Shown one piece after another: positions 1 to 12,273 of a stretch of 64,000 nucleotides of DNA. The position numbers and the translations under genes were made by a program. The notes below the pieces were generated by a model. It searched no databases. It worked only from the letters and a program-made list of their open reading frames with translations, and was not told the DNA's origin. Source of the DNA: Chelonoidis abingdonii (lineage: Eukaryota > Chordata > Testudines > Testudinidae); the NCBI RefSeq assembly GCF_003597395.2, contig NC_133770.1:83288696-83352695 (forward strand), written 5' to 3'. Each line of letters begins with the position of its first letter. Within the stretch, counting starts at the first letter, position 1.

Positions 1-2062
1 CATCAAGTCCAATAACTTGTGAATAATTAGAATTTACCTTATGGTAGCTTTGAATATCTCTGCTTTCTCACATTTGCCAGTTTTGAGATGCAACGTTCAT
101 ATCTTGACCTGCCTCGCATTGTCAAGATGAGAATTCCTGGGTCAATGCTTTTGCTATTTTGTTTTAAAATAATTTTACCCTTTTGTGTGCTTGTGTTATA
201 TTGCAGTTCTCCAAGCAGTCTCAAAGCCATAATATGCTTCAGACAACTGGATGTAGCCAAGGTCCAGCGATGCAATAAACAGCCACAATATCAGTAACTG
301 TTCCTAATTCCAAGATCACAGTGTTTCCAGAAAAGAATATGGTGCTTTTCAGCTCTTCACTTATCAGTGATGCTCCCTTCTAAAATTCCCCTAATGGGTT
401 CATTAAAGAAACAATGCTATCAGTCTTGGCTGGCTGACTTGCTAATGAGTCTCAGGTGTTTTTCTGGAGATCACCACAAGATCCATGCAAGTTGGTGGAC
501 CATGATATGTAAAATTTGGCTAGAATCAAGAGGATTCAGTAGAGCTGTCTCTCTCTTAGGTGTTATATTGTCCCCCAGTTGGTGGTCTGCACTTATATAT
601 TTTATCATGGGGGGGGTGGTTCTGCTTGTCTTTCTCTCTCTCACTCACATGCAGGGAGATGGTCTGCACCTATTAAGGTAAATTCAATGGCAAAATTCCC
701 ACAGACTTCCACAGTGATCAGGAGCAGGTCCAAAGCTATCACTGGGCGGAAAAAAACAAAATACAATAATCTATGGAGTCCTTCACCCTCTTTTCCATTT
801 GAAATTTCAGATGTCCCCAACAGACTTCCGAGCACTCAAGGGGGTCATCCCAGAATGCTAAGACATTGTGCTCTCCCAGGGCTATGATGCTCGCAGTAAC
901 ATGACAGGCTTCATTAGGATGAAAGAATGAGCAATGACACTTCCCAAAGTGAGTTTTCTGAGCGGTGTTATAAATGTTTCACCAAAATTTACTTGGTGCT
1001 TTACTCATCATTTGAATGGTGTCATTCTTTGTGATGGCTGCCAGTAGGATTTGGATCAAGATCTCAACCTGGGGAGTCATCTCCAGAGCCTTGATGCTGC
1101 TGTGAACTCTGTTCCATGGCTGATATGCATAGAGTTTACCTTATCTATAGATCTGCAAATGCCTTTCTACTTTTTTTTTTTTTTTTTTAATACTCTCTGC
1201 TATCCTGCAGTTCCAGCTCACAGTTTTCACCAGATTCACTACCTGGGTCCACAGCCTGTTCTTCACTGTAGTGCTGGTTTGACTATTCTCTTGGGCTCTA
1301 GAGATAATTGTTTATAAGGAATATATTCCCTGTTCTGCAATTAGTAAATGTGGATTTGTATATATTCCTCTCTGCTTTCTCTCCTCTCCTTCACTGCCCA
1401 TCTCCAGAACCTGATCCAAAGGTTGTTGCTGCAACCATTCTTCCTCCGGTTTTTAATTTTTTTTTTTTTAAAAACAATGGTTCAAAATATCCTCTTTTCG
1501 AAATGTGAGCATCAGAGTTCTTGTACATTACTAGCATTTTAATTATATAGTAGCATATGCTAATATTGTCCTAGTGGGAGTTTCCATGGAGCCTTGAAAG
1601 AAGAGGCATGTTTGAAAGTTCCAGGGCCCAGAAAATCCCAGAGTGTACTGGCTTTTGTATGGGTGTTGCCCCCTTGTGCACACACAAACACATTCTGATC
1701 GGCCACAGCCTCAGAGCCCTACTCATCTGCTCAAGCTGGGTCGCAGCAACAGACAACAGGGCAAAGTCCTGAAGGTAGCACCATAGATTTACAATGATTT
1801 TATTGATTATTGAAAGTGCAGCAGACATAGATTTGATCTGACAGTGCTCCTGTGAGGTTTATCTCCTGGCAAGTGGGCAGAATAAGTTCAAAAGCCTGTA
1901 TATAACACTCAGCCTGCTTGAGTTGTTTGGAAACTGCCTGTCACCATGATATGGGAGACAAGGGACAATGGATTTTCCCCTCACACTGCTGACTGTAATT
2001 TATACATGGAGGATGGCTCATTAAGTGCAATGTTTCTCCCTACCATCATGGTCACCAGTTTG
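1..2062. other. Intergenic, nothing recognised
   Basis: No gene or classifiable repeat was seen. There is an oligo-T run at about 1171-1189 and another at 1457-1468. Open frames here are short and have no recognisable domains. Confidence 0.5.
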
Positions 2063-2864
2063 TATAATTTTTGGTGGTGCCCAGAATAGGTCCAAGCAGA
2101 GCTGTCCTGTCCATAGGATGGACCGGGGCAACCATCTCAGGCCTCACACTTTGGGGGGGCCCATGCTTCAGGGGGATGTGGGGTCCAGGGTGGCCTAGGG
2201 AGCTAGCAGGGAGCCTGGCACCAGCAGCAGCGAGCGACCCGGTCCCAGCCCATCCCACTCAGCTCAGCCCTGTTCGCTCCCAGCATTGTTTGCAGGAGGG
2301 GGCGTAAGCCATAAAGAGGCAGGGGAGGGCTTGGGGAAAGGGTGGAATGGGGTCGGAGCAGGGGCAGGTTGGGGCCAGGTTGCTCGCTGCTTCCACTGCC
2401 AGAATGCCTACTAGCTCCCCAAGACACCCTGGACCCACAGTCATCCCATCCAGAGGACAGACCGGGACAACCACCCTGGGCCCCGCACTTTGGGGAGGCC
2501 CCACACTTCAGGAGCACATGGGATCCAGGGTGGCCTGGGGGGTTAGCAGGCAGCCTGGGGCCAGCAGCAGTGAGCAACCCAGCCCTAGCCCACCCCCATT
2601 CCACTCCTTCCCCCCAGCTCCCCCGCCTCTTTCCAGCTTCCACCCCCTCCCCCGAGTGACAGCAGGAGCTGGTGGAGCGGGTTGGGCTGGGGCCAGGTCT
2701 CTTGCTGCTGCCATACCCAGGCCCTCAGCTAACCCACCAGGCCACCCTGGACCACACGTCCCCCTGAAGCACAGGGCCCCCCAAAGCGCAGTAAGCCCAA
2801 ACATTGGTGGAGCTGGGCCCACGTTCCTAAATATTGGTGGAACAGGGCACCACAAGCCCATATA
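2063..2864. mobile_element. GC-rich element with inverted ends and alternating internal units
   Basis: The left end (tataatttttggtggtgccc) and the right end (gggcaccacaagcccatata) are imperfect inverted repeats. Inside, a unit of about 110 bp containing ccagggtggcct and agcagcagcgagc appears directly at about 2150-2260 and 2483-2600. It appears inverted at about 2350-2440 and 2680-2790. This looks like a non-autonomous DNA element built by inverted duplication. Long Pro/Gly/Ala-rich open frames on both strands come from base composition and are not genes. The superfamily is not assigned. Confidence 0.6.
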
Positions 2865-3170
2865 ATTCACCACCTATGCCTACCATGTTTATTTACCTTT
2901 AATCATTGATGATAAAATATATTTTGTAAAGAGATCTTCATGACTGATCTCTGGGCAGAAGCCTCCATGTTTGTTAATCTGCATACAACCAATGAGAGAG
3001 CACAATACTCACTGACCAGACCTACCTCGCGGCCATCAGACACATAGCCACAATTTCCCTCACTGTCCATCAACAACTGCTATGGAAACTTAATGTATTG
3101 CTTTCCTATTTCTCACTAGGCTACACACAGGAGAGGAGTTCAAACTGCAAAACTACTAAAACTAGCCATT

Positions 3171-3794
3171 TGTCACAGTGGCGCCTCCTGCCGGACATCC
3201 TGGGGATTAGCTCTGCCAGTTGATGCGCCCTCTTCAGGTGGTGCCACTCCCATTGTCTTCTCAGCCTGTGGACCCACCTCACTCTAGGAACCGCGGCATC
3301 CTCTTCATGACTTGGCCCTCTGCCAGGGTCAGCAGCCATGATTCCCCTTTCTGGGGGTACCCCAAAGGTTTGCTTGGCAAACAGTCCCAGGCAATCTTCT
3401 CCTGTGCTGCCCTGATGATGTCACTTCCCCAGTGGCTGTTAGGGGAACCTGGGCCCACCCTCTGCTCTGGTCTCCAGTCCAGGGACCCTCAGCTCAGCAG
3501 TTCTGGGCTCTTAGCCCCCATTGCTCCTTCCCTGGATTGCTTCTTACTCTTCCTGCTTCCCAGCCCCTTCTCTGGGGGTACCAACTCCTTCTTCCCATGG
3601 AGTGACTACTACCAGCCATCCTGTAGCCTTTTCCAGCAGCCTAATCTGTTCTCAGCTCCTGGTTTTATAGGACCCACCTATTCCTGCCCCACTGAGCCTT
3701 CTTAATCAGCAGTCTGGGCAGCCTGGGCAGTTAATTGGCCTACCTGGCAAACTTAACCCCTTCTAATCCTGTGTGGGGTGAACACCCTATCACA
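3171..3794 (-). mobile_element. Solo LTR, copy 1 of a two-copy family in this window
   Basis: The 624-bp segment runs from tgtcacagtgg to accctatcaca on the plus strand. Read on the minus strand it begins TGTGATAGGGTG and ends CTGTGACA. A TATAAAA promoter-like box lies on the minus strand in the right part, near 3664. It is clearly related along its length to 41796-42407, sharing the blocks attagctctgcca, ccccagtggctg and ccagggaccct. The flanks do not show the duplication seen at the other copy. No internal retroviral genes are adjacent, so it is a solo LTR. Confidence 0.7.
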
Positions 3795-5777
3795 TGCCTC
3801 CTCACCTGAGTCACTTGGGAAGCACTCTGCTCTAGTGCATTAGGCATGTGTTTTGCAGTCTTGGTTTCAGTCGTGGTTCTGATTCTGATTTACTGTGTAA
3901 TTACCTTTGCCAGTCACATAGCCAGCATTTTCAAAAGTCTGTGTGGCCAAAAGTGGCAAGTGGGAGTAGCCAAATAGGGTTTTTCTTGGCCCTTGAAAGG
4001 CCTTGGTCAAGTAGGCTGCAGGAAAGGATGTGTGGGAATCAGCTATACCAGCCCTAAATTTTTCAGGGACCCATTGTTTCAGCTAGGGGGAAGCAGTCTG
4101 TGTTCGTGCACAAAGTAAAAGTAAAACTGAATAGAAATATGTGACCTGATTAGCCTAGTTTTGCTCTCCAAGCTGAATGAAATTCAGATAATAAACAATC
4201 AGCAGTATAGAAGGTGAGAAACACAATGGATTTGTTCATAATCAAAAGGTTTATTAGCAAGGCAGGTGCAAGAACTTATGGATTTTTTTTCAATATATGA
4301 ATTTTCCCCAAAGAGTATGAACTGTACTGTTGTAGGCTAAGGCCAAATTCTGCCTTGGGTTGAGGTGTGTAGGATGCCACTTCCCCCCACAATAAACCCC
4401 AAAAGGGCAAGATTCTCACCTAAGGTTGGCCCCTCCCACAGGTTATGGTAGGAAAATGTGTTGAAGTTCTCCTTGCTGAGTTTACTCCAAATTCTTTGTT
4501 GGGGGAGGAGGGATATTCCCCATGGGATTGTTGGAGAGGATGATGTGCATTCCCCAGTTCCATCCTCTTCTCCATGTCCCCTTGCATGGATCCACAACCA
4601 CAAAAAGAGCCCTCCTCCACCATGGAGATTCCAGTTCTGAGGCTAGAAGATGGATGGTGCCATGAAGATGGCTGTATCCCCACTTTCTGTGCAGATGGGG
4701 ACAGTTCACTCACAAAGGGTTTCTGCCACACATGATATGGGTTAAACAACTGGGTTCTAATATTAAAGGAATACAACAAGGGAGCCCTGCTACCGTGCCC
4801 TGCGGCACATCATTGCCCCGAGGATGGTTTAGTGACTGAAGAGAAGCCCCGGAGTGGGCTAGCATGCATGGTGTATTCAGCAGTACAAAGCAATCACAGA
4901 TGTATGCTGCTGCTTTTCAGAGAATAGTGCACCTAATAGTATATCTCCCTTCACACACACACCCCCAGTCCATTCCTGATCTAACCTGAGCCATCCTAAA
5001 CTGAACTAAGAGAGAACACAGAAACATGAGTAGTGTCGCTCCACTCTGCTCTTCCACCCTTTTTGCATCTCTGGCCTGTAAAGGGATAAGATTTCATCTT
5101 AATTCTATGTTATCATATTTAGTAAAACGATGTATCTCAGCCTTCTGAAGTGACCAGAGGGGCCAGTCAAGATCCTCTTTCTTAATACCTTCGTGTTCTT
5201 CTATTCTAAACATTGGCTTCATCCTTCAGGAAAAATACTTTAATGTATGACAGTCAGATGGGAAATATTGAAATTATGTCTCATTTTTTTTTTCAGATGA
5301 CATATTACTGTGCTAGTCAGAATCTATGCGTGTCCTACCAAAAGCTCTGGAAGCAGTTAATTAATCTGGAGATGTTTCAGGTCTGAAGACAAACTTAGGT
5401 TACAAAGAGAGGTTCTGAAGCTAGATGAATTAAAAACAAAGGTAAAAAGGACTATCTGGAATGAGATCTAGTGAGGTTATTAAATATGTGGGCATATATA
5501 TTGTACATGTTAAATGTAAGGGAAGAAATATAGGAATTAAAACTTAAATCACTCTTCCAGGGAATTTTGCTTGATCAAAAACACTGGCCTCAGATACTCT
5601 TAGATGATTAGCTCAATAGTCTAAATATGGGTTCAATAGAAGTATTAGTATGGCAGGAGAAACATGATTAGCATTATCCCTCTTGCCAGAATAACAATAA
5701 CAATACAACAAGATCACTAATTAATGGCTAATGAATAATTACCTGTTTTAAGGGGCATATTGAGCTCTTGCTTCCTA
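3795..5777. other. Intergenic, nothing firmly recognised
   Basis: This is unremarkable AT-moderate sequence. A short CpG-bearing stretch at about 4795-4860 may be part of an unclassified repeat. No coding sequence is supported. Confidence 0.4.
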
Positions 5778-6319
5778 CGTGTAACTCACACTGCCATCAG
5801 TGTGTTGCGTGGGACTAAGGGCCTCGATAGCCTGGAGATTTTTTTCAAATGCTTTGGCATTTCGTCTTCTGTAACGGAGCTCTGATAGAACAGATTTGCC
5901 TCCCCATACAGCGATCAGATCCAGTATCTCCTGTACGGTCCATGCTGGAGCTCTTTTTGGATTTGGGACTGCATTGCCACCCGTGCTGATCCGAGCTCCA
6001 TGCTGGGCAAACAGGAAATGAAATTCAAAAGTTCGTGGGGCTGTTCCTGTCTACCTGGCCAGTGCATCTGAGTTCAGATTGCTTTCCAGAGCAGTCACAA
6101 TGGTGCACTGTGGGATACCGGCCCGGTAGGCAATACTGTTGATTGCGGCACACACCCTGAAGCCAATGGAATACCGTTCAGCGCACTCCTCTCGCGGGAG
6201 GTTACGAAACATTTAAAGAGGCTTTATATGCGATATAAAGGGCCCGTGTGTGGACGGGTGTTAGGGTTACACTGGTTTAACGCTGCTAAATTGGTTTAAC
6301 CGTAGTGTAGACGCAGGCT
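5778..6319 (-). mobile_element. Harbinger-like DNA transposon fragment with Myb/SANT remnant
   Basis: On the minus strand, 5957 down to about 5840 reads KRAPAWTVQEILDLIAVWG, then GKSVLSELRYRRRNAKAFEK. This is the start of the Myb/SANT-like DNA-binding domain found in PIF/Harbinger accessory proteins. The aromatic and acidic spacing (W..QEI.DLI..WG) is intact. After FEK the frame departs from the expected domain and stops at a TAG near 5779, so the protein is truncated. The right end, with ttaaaccagtgtaa and agcctgcgtctacactacgg on the minus strand, resembles the outer end of the element. It is a degenerate element, not a host gene. Confidence 0.65.
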
Positions 6320-8103
6320 AGTTCTGATACCTACGAAGTCTTGCAGGATTCTGGGCAATAGAAGGTTCTCCACAAACAGGGAAGCCCACTGAGGGCTCCC
6401 GAAATATTAACGGATATAACAACAATCCATTATATTATAATAGTTCACCAATCTTTAATGTATTATCTTGCCAATGCCTCGGTGAGGTAGGAGGAGTGTT
6501 GGTATCAGTGGGGAGCTGAGGATAGATTAAATGACTTTCGTCAAAGTCGGCTGGAAGTTGTGATGGAGCAGGGACCCAACCCAGCTATACGCTAACTATG
6601 GGATCACCTTCCTCTCATTATGTACTGTGATCCTTAAGTGATCCTCTGCAATAAGGGTATGCAATGGGTTGAAAGTGGTGCTATGTAAGTGGGAATAACA
6701 ACCCGATCTAGTAACGTAAGGTGCTTGCAGTGTGTCTTTGGGTTTTTTTGACGTAGACTAAAGTTTCCCCCCCTCCCCCCTTTTTTTTTTTTGATTTTCA
6801 GCAACATGTGATATGCAACATCAGATTTTTTTGCAGCTTTTTATAAAGCTAAAGACATCTCATCTCTTTGGCTGAATGACTGCACTCCTCTAGAGGTGTA
6901 ATCGAAGATTATAATTGTGGATGTAACCAGTAGAATGTAGTCCTGATCGTGAGAGAAAGAAGCTTCCTCCAAAGAGCAAATGATTAAACTTTTTCGGGGG
7001 GAGGAGGCGCGGGCGGGGCCATAAACAATGTTATTTAATGAAATTAGTTTCCATTCAAATACATTGAAATGTATATTTTCCGGAACCTAAGAACTGAGAA
7101 AATGAAGACTCATTCTGCACCTTTATAGGAGAGAAGTCATGTTGTGTTGATTGATTTGGTTCTGGGACCTTCAAAACTATTCTACAAAATCAGGATGACA
7201 AGAGTGGGCAGGGAAGAGGGATTCTGAGTGAAGTAGCAGAAGAGCAATTCATATTAAAGTCAAGTAATTAGGTGGTTAGACTGCTACACAACTACAGTAA
7301 GCCTCCTTGGGTGCAACTCCACCCCGGTGGTGATGGTTCACATAAAGTCCTCTGGTTTATTTAAGCTGTGAGTTAAGGATTTAGAAGGGCTTTGGTGGTG
7401 TAGAGGGCCTCATGTAGGCCATTCGTGCTGTGACAAATTTCACCCTCTATGGAAAGGGAAAGAATAAACACTGTGAATGGAGGCAACTGTTTTCTTATCC
7501 TAGGAACCTTTCAACTGACTTTAGAACTCCTTCCAGGTCCAAATGTGTGAACAAATTTAATTACCTGTATGTAATATGGGGCTGAATCTTCTCTTCAAGC
7601 CACTTAAAAGCATAAGGACTTGCTCCTTATGAACACAGAACACAGTAAGGTCACTCCCTTCTGAAGCCTTACTTTAGTAAGTGCAAAGAATGCATTTGGG
7701 AACTAGAGGTGCCCACCACATAAAACTCAATAGAAACAGGGGACACCTTTGCTAAGAAAGAGCCTGTAGACAGAAGCAAGCAGATGGTGGCTGAGTTTGG
7801 TGGGTTGGTGGGCGGACGAATATGATTAGGAGGTTCCAAATCCAATCTTCCTGCACAGGCAGCAATGCACCTGTAGAGCTGCTTAATGAGACAAGGTGGT
7901 GAGGTAATATCTGATGCAATCTTTACATCAGAGTCAGGTGCAGGAGGCAGTTGTCATATGCCCCACTTCTGCCAGCTTTATACCAGCTGAGAGCTCCCCC
8001 ACACCAAGGGAATTTTTAGCTGGCCAGTTAGGAGCAGAGCTCAGCCATTTGAGTGGTGCAAACTGACTGAAATAGGAGCGAATTTGGCCTTCTGTACATG
8101 GAG
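6320..8103. other. Intergenic; pyrimidine-rich run near 6768-6792
   Basis: A C/T-only run (ccccccctcccccc followed by about 12 T) lies at about 6768-6792, and a purine/GC-rich patch at about 6994-7018. Nothing else was recognised. Confidence 0.45.
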
Positions 8104-8190
8104 GCCAACATCTGTTGGTCCAATAAAAGGTATTACCTCACTCACTCTGTCTGTCTAACATCTAGAGACCAACATGGCTACAATAACGCC
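8104..8190 (+). repeat. SINE fragment (ttggtccaataaaaggtatt type)
   Basis: The segment contains ttggtccaataaaaggtatt, then acctcactcactctgtctgt, then gaccaacatggctacaataa. This is a pattern I recognise from dispersed turtle SINEs. A related piece in the opposite orientation is at 40083-40150. Confidence 0.55.
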
Positions 8191-11100
8191 TCATGTTTAG
8201 TGACTGTTTATCACATTCAGTGATATAAGGAGAGTTTGATTGGTAGTTTTAAACTGGGATAGAGATGCCAGGGTGATGGCATTATTTTTGCTTTGTTTTG
8301 TGAAATTACTACCTAAAAACAAGACATCAAATATACATAAAGTATATAACACTACAGTCATTCCTGTTCAACATGCCAGGGGAAAGAGTCAACACTTGCC
8401 TCCACTGTTTGCCCCAACTATGGGTAAATTGCTGTCAAGCTCCTGACACTTCAAAGAACGTCACTGTATTTGACTGCTGTTCCATGGCTGCAGTATAGGA
8501 GGACAGCAAAGCAGTTGAGGCTAGAAAGAATGAAGGCTGAAAATTGCAGGATTTATAAGGTAGTAAAATTACCACATAGAATAGAATTTAGCTCCGTTTG
8601 GTGGCTTTCATACCCATCCCAGCATGCTAGTATGTGATAAAGTGATCTGAACTCTCTCTCTCTGTTGTAAGCTGAACCAAAATCCCAGATCCTGAACCCC
8701 CCAAACTTGAAGAGGCTGGTACTCATTTACTCCCAGACCCCTGGACATCCAGGCCCAGAAAGTTGCTATCCACATCTATAGTTAGCTGGGGGGGGAGGGG
8801 GGCAGAAGGCTACGAGGGGCAAATGGGGCAGGCAACAAGGGTCAAAGCTAGGAGGCTGTTGCAGAAGGGAAGGGGTCAGTCCGGGGGAGTGGGGGGGTGC
8901 GTGCACCCACGAGCACTTGTGCAAAGTCAGTGTTTGGCTGGCTGCTGCTGCAGGCCCAAATGGTGGCAAGCTGCAGGGCAGGCCTCTCTCTCTAGCAGCA
9001 TTCAGAAGAGGAGTCAGAAATGCCAGTGCATTAATCCTCACACGCAGCAGGACTTTGACTTCCTTCATTATTGTATTTCTACCCTTCCCCCACAGGAGGC
9101 ACTCAACTTTGATAATATACAGCTAATGATTATCTAATTATCTTCCACCCCTCATCTTATGGCATAACAAGGAGTACTAAGGAGTCACTTAATACAGCCC
9201 TTTACACTGTTTGCAAATTATCTGCAAACAGACTCTAATTTTTATGAATGTGGTTTTCTAGTCAAAGTTATTCAACAAATATTTTATGCAACCAGAATTC
9301 AGCTTGTTTCTCATTAACCACTTACAGTGACTATTGCTTTGGATACACTCTAACTACAGTTTACTATTTACACTGAGTAACTGGTCACCTTGGTCATGTG
9401 GGTATTATTTCTGCTCTTTGACTGGGTCTCTGAAACTTTCATAAACAAGGGGAGGGATTGAGTAAGTCACTTGTGACACAAACATTCATGTGAACACATT
9501 AGCAAAAGTAGTCATGGATGTTCTGTTTTCATGAATGTTCTTACAAAGGGGAAAAAATCATGTCTATAAATGTTTGTGAAAAGTAAAGCGGTTGTAAATA
9601 TTCAATTTTATTTCAGCTAATGTTCCTGAAAACTATTTTTCTCTAGTACGTGCTCAGCTCTGGTAAGGACCATAATGTAATTTATTTAAGATAGCATGTG
9701 CTACAGATTCCAAATGGAAAATAATAAAGCTCAACTTTGATAACAAGCTAGTTTCTTTTCCTCTAGAATAAAAGTTTACAGTGTTAGTGCAATTGAAGAG
9801 ACACACTCAAAGAGGCAGCTTTATTAACTAGCAACCTTTTAGCTATAATATGATGGGGGGGATTCAGTGGGCCAAATTCTATTCTGTTTAAGACCCAATT
9901 CTATAAATGGGTCTGTATGGGCAGGCCCACTGAAGTCAATGGGGTTCTGCACATTTGCAGTAGTCCACCACACAGATGCATGCAGACCTTTACATCTCTT
10001 CTGTCATCCCCAAGGGAGTCACATGTATAACTGAGAGCAAAATTTGGTGCAGTAAGTTTTTCCCCATTATGTTACGACTGAAAGTTGGCTAACTAATAAT
10101 GTCATCACTTTCAATTTGCTCTCCAATTGCATTATCAAGAGAACCTTTGATCTATGGAAAGAAAAATCAGGAACATGTTTTCCAAGGATTTTAAAAATGA
10201 TTTCTTCACTGTTTCCATTTGGAATCTGTAGCACCTTTTTCTAAAACTACATTACATTATGTTGCTTACCGCGGCACAACATTGTGATGATAGAGAATTA
10301 CTACAATCTTAAGGTAATAATAATTGACAGTATTACTATGGCTTTTCCCCTAGAATATGAGGTTTCGCTCACGTAACTGGGAGAATTTGGCCCATGACCT
10401 GATTTATGAATTATGGATTTTAATGTATGTATTAAACCAATTGTGATTATAAATATCTTTGAATATTCTGAACAGACCAATGGATAGAATTTTGAGACAG
10501 AAAATAGGGACTCAGGATCAGAGTAGACAGAAAAAGAAGAGATTTTAGATCACTGACTGCACCACAAAGACAGGATACAGTCCGTGATAGAGGACTCATC
10601 AGACATTAAAATGATACATTTATGAATTAAAGACTGTGGATGAGACTTGTCAGAGCTTGCTCAAAGGATCTACAAGAATTCTGACCTGTCCAACCTTAAG
10701 ACAGAATGGTCACCCTGAAACTCTAATTGAATTAAAGGAAATGTGAGAAATACTAATTTGTGAGCTGTATTTGTACATTTAACGATATTACTCATCACAA
10801 AGCCTTTAGTATCCATTGAACTGGGCCTTTCTGAGTAATACATTATTCCTCAAAGCCAAATTAAAACTCATTTGCCATATGGCTAATTATGCTTTCAGGG
10901 GATTTCTAGCTGATTTTTCAGTAGTGTGCATGTGCTTTTTCAATTACTTCCATGTAACATTGGAAGCCTTTGCTATACACTGAGGCAGAAGAGTTTGCTG
11001 TTTGAAACCTGAACTGCAAACTCTTTTTCATTCAATTACTGGTGATGGTTATGTATTTTTCAGAACTCAGAATTTTATTCTGTTCAACCAATAGAAAGCT

Positions 11101-11241
11101 CTGCAGGTTCTGTGATTTTTCTCATGAAACTTTCATATATAGTCTCCAGTATATGTGAAATTGATAGACAATTTATACACTACAGTATACGGTATCTGTT
11201 TCAACAACTAATATCTCAAAGCGGTTATTTAGGTAATCATA
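8191..11241. other. Intergenic; G-runs and a palindromic repeat piece
   Basis: Runs of six to eight G occur at about 8787-8802 and 8884-8897, and could form G-quadruplexes. A piece of the dispersed 'ccactgaagtcaatggggtt' repeat lies at about 9890-9970. No gene is supported. Confidence 0.45.
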
Positions 11242-11422
11242 TACCTCTACCCCAATAGAATGCGACCCGATATAATACGAATTCGGATATAACGCGTTAA
11301 AGCAGTGCTCCGGGGTCTGAGTGCTCCGGTGGATCAAAGCAAGTTTGATATAATGTGGTTTCACCTGTAATGCGGTAAGATTTTTCGGCTCCCGAGAACA
11401 GCATTATATTGGGGTAGAGGTG
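11242..11422. mobile_element. Tc1/mariner-type MITE
   Basis: The 181-bp element has inverted ends tacctctaccccaatag and attatattggggtagaggtg. It is flanked by TA on both sides (11240-11241 and 11423-11424), the target duplication of Tc1/mariner elements. The inner sequence has degraded repeats of gatataa-acgcggt type. No transposase frame is present, so it is non-autonomous. It sits 19 bp from the target duplication of the next LTR. Confidence 0.8.
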
Positions 11423-11916
11423 TACTGTGGAACCTAAACATAACACTGTGACACTGCAGCACTTATTCTTCATAGTGCTATTATTATGATATGCTTAGAG
11501 TATAATAATGATGCATGTTGTACAAGATGGTGTCATTGGAAAAGTTACAATTTGCTGAATATGGTTATCCTATTTGTATGCATGTCTCATTTTTGTATCT
11601 GAAGTTATGAATATTGACTATGTATCTGTATTTCAAATGTACTTACACCCGGGTGAGGCCCACTAGTCTAGATAGCTGGTTGGGAAGGGACTATTCAGGG
11701 TATTAACCCATTAAAGAAAACAATAGGCCTTAAGAAAAGCTTATCTACCACCTGGTGAGCCTTCCTGAGAACACTCCAGATGGTCTGTAAGTAATGGCTG
11801 CTATGACTTTACAAGGACATGTGACTAGGTCACATGATTCTGCACTCCATCTTGGGATGTCAGTGTTTTTTCACAAACTAAGTTTGGGACAAAGAGTTCC
11901 CACCATATGCTAAAGG

Positions 11917-11924
11917 TATATAAA
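11917..11924 (+). promoter_or_regulatory. LTR TATA box
   Basis: TATATAAA sits about 470 bp into the LTR and about 350 bp before its AATAAA. It is a good candidate for the core promoter of the element. Present activity is unknown. Confidence 0.55.
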
Positions 11925-12267
11925 GCAGGGAGTGACATCATCTGTTGTTCTTCATTCCCCATGCAAGAAGACTCCTGGAAACACCTGAGAAAAAAAGACT
12001 GAACAGGTGTAAGTGCTGGACCCAGACTAAAGGGATTTCTAGCCTATGTATGAAAGACCTGGGGATTCCAAGCCGTAAAGCAAGTGCAGCTTGTCCCTTA
12101 AGAATCTGCAGCCTGCTTGTATCATCAGCCAGGGTGAGAATTCACTAATTCATATCATATCATATATTTCTAGTATCTTAGACTTAGTTTGCAGTTTGTT
12201 TATTAGGTAATCTGCTTTGATCTGTTTGCTGTCACTTGCAATCACTTAAAATCTATCTTTTGTAGTT

Positions 12268-12273
12268 AATAAA
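12268..12273 (+). terminator. LTR polyadenylation signal AATAAA
   Basis: AATAAA is followed by the T-rich sequence cttgtttttgctttatc, as expected for an LTR polyadenylation site. Confidence 0.55.

Noticed and set aside
2203..2873. Several long Pro/Gly/Ala-rich open frames on both strands (up to 172 codons)
   Set aside because: They overlap each other on both strands inside a GC-rich palindromic repeat. Composition explains the absence of stops.
3220..3705. 161-codon plus-strand open frame
   Set aside because: It lies inside a solo LTR, antisense to its promoter, with no recognisable domain and no matching frame in the sister LTR.
8763..9137. 124-codon frame through G-rich runs
   Set aside because: Low complexity at the start, no domain, and a comparable frame on the opposite strand.
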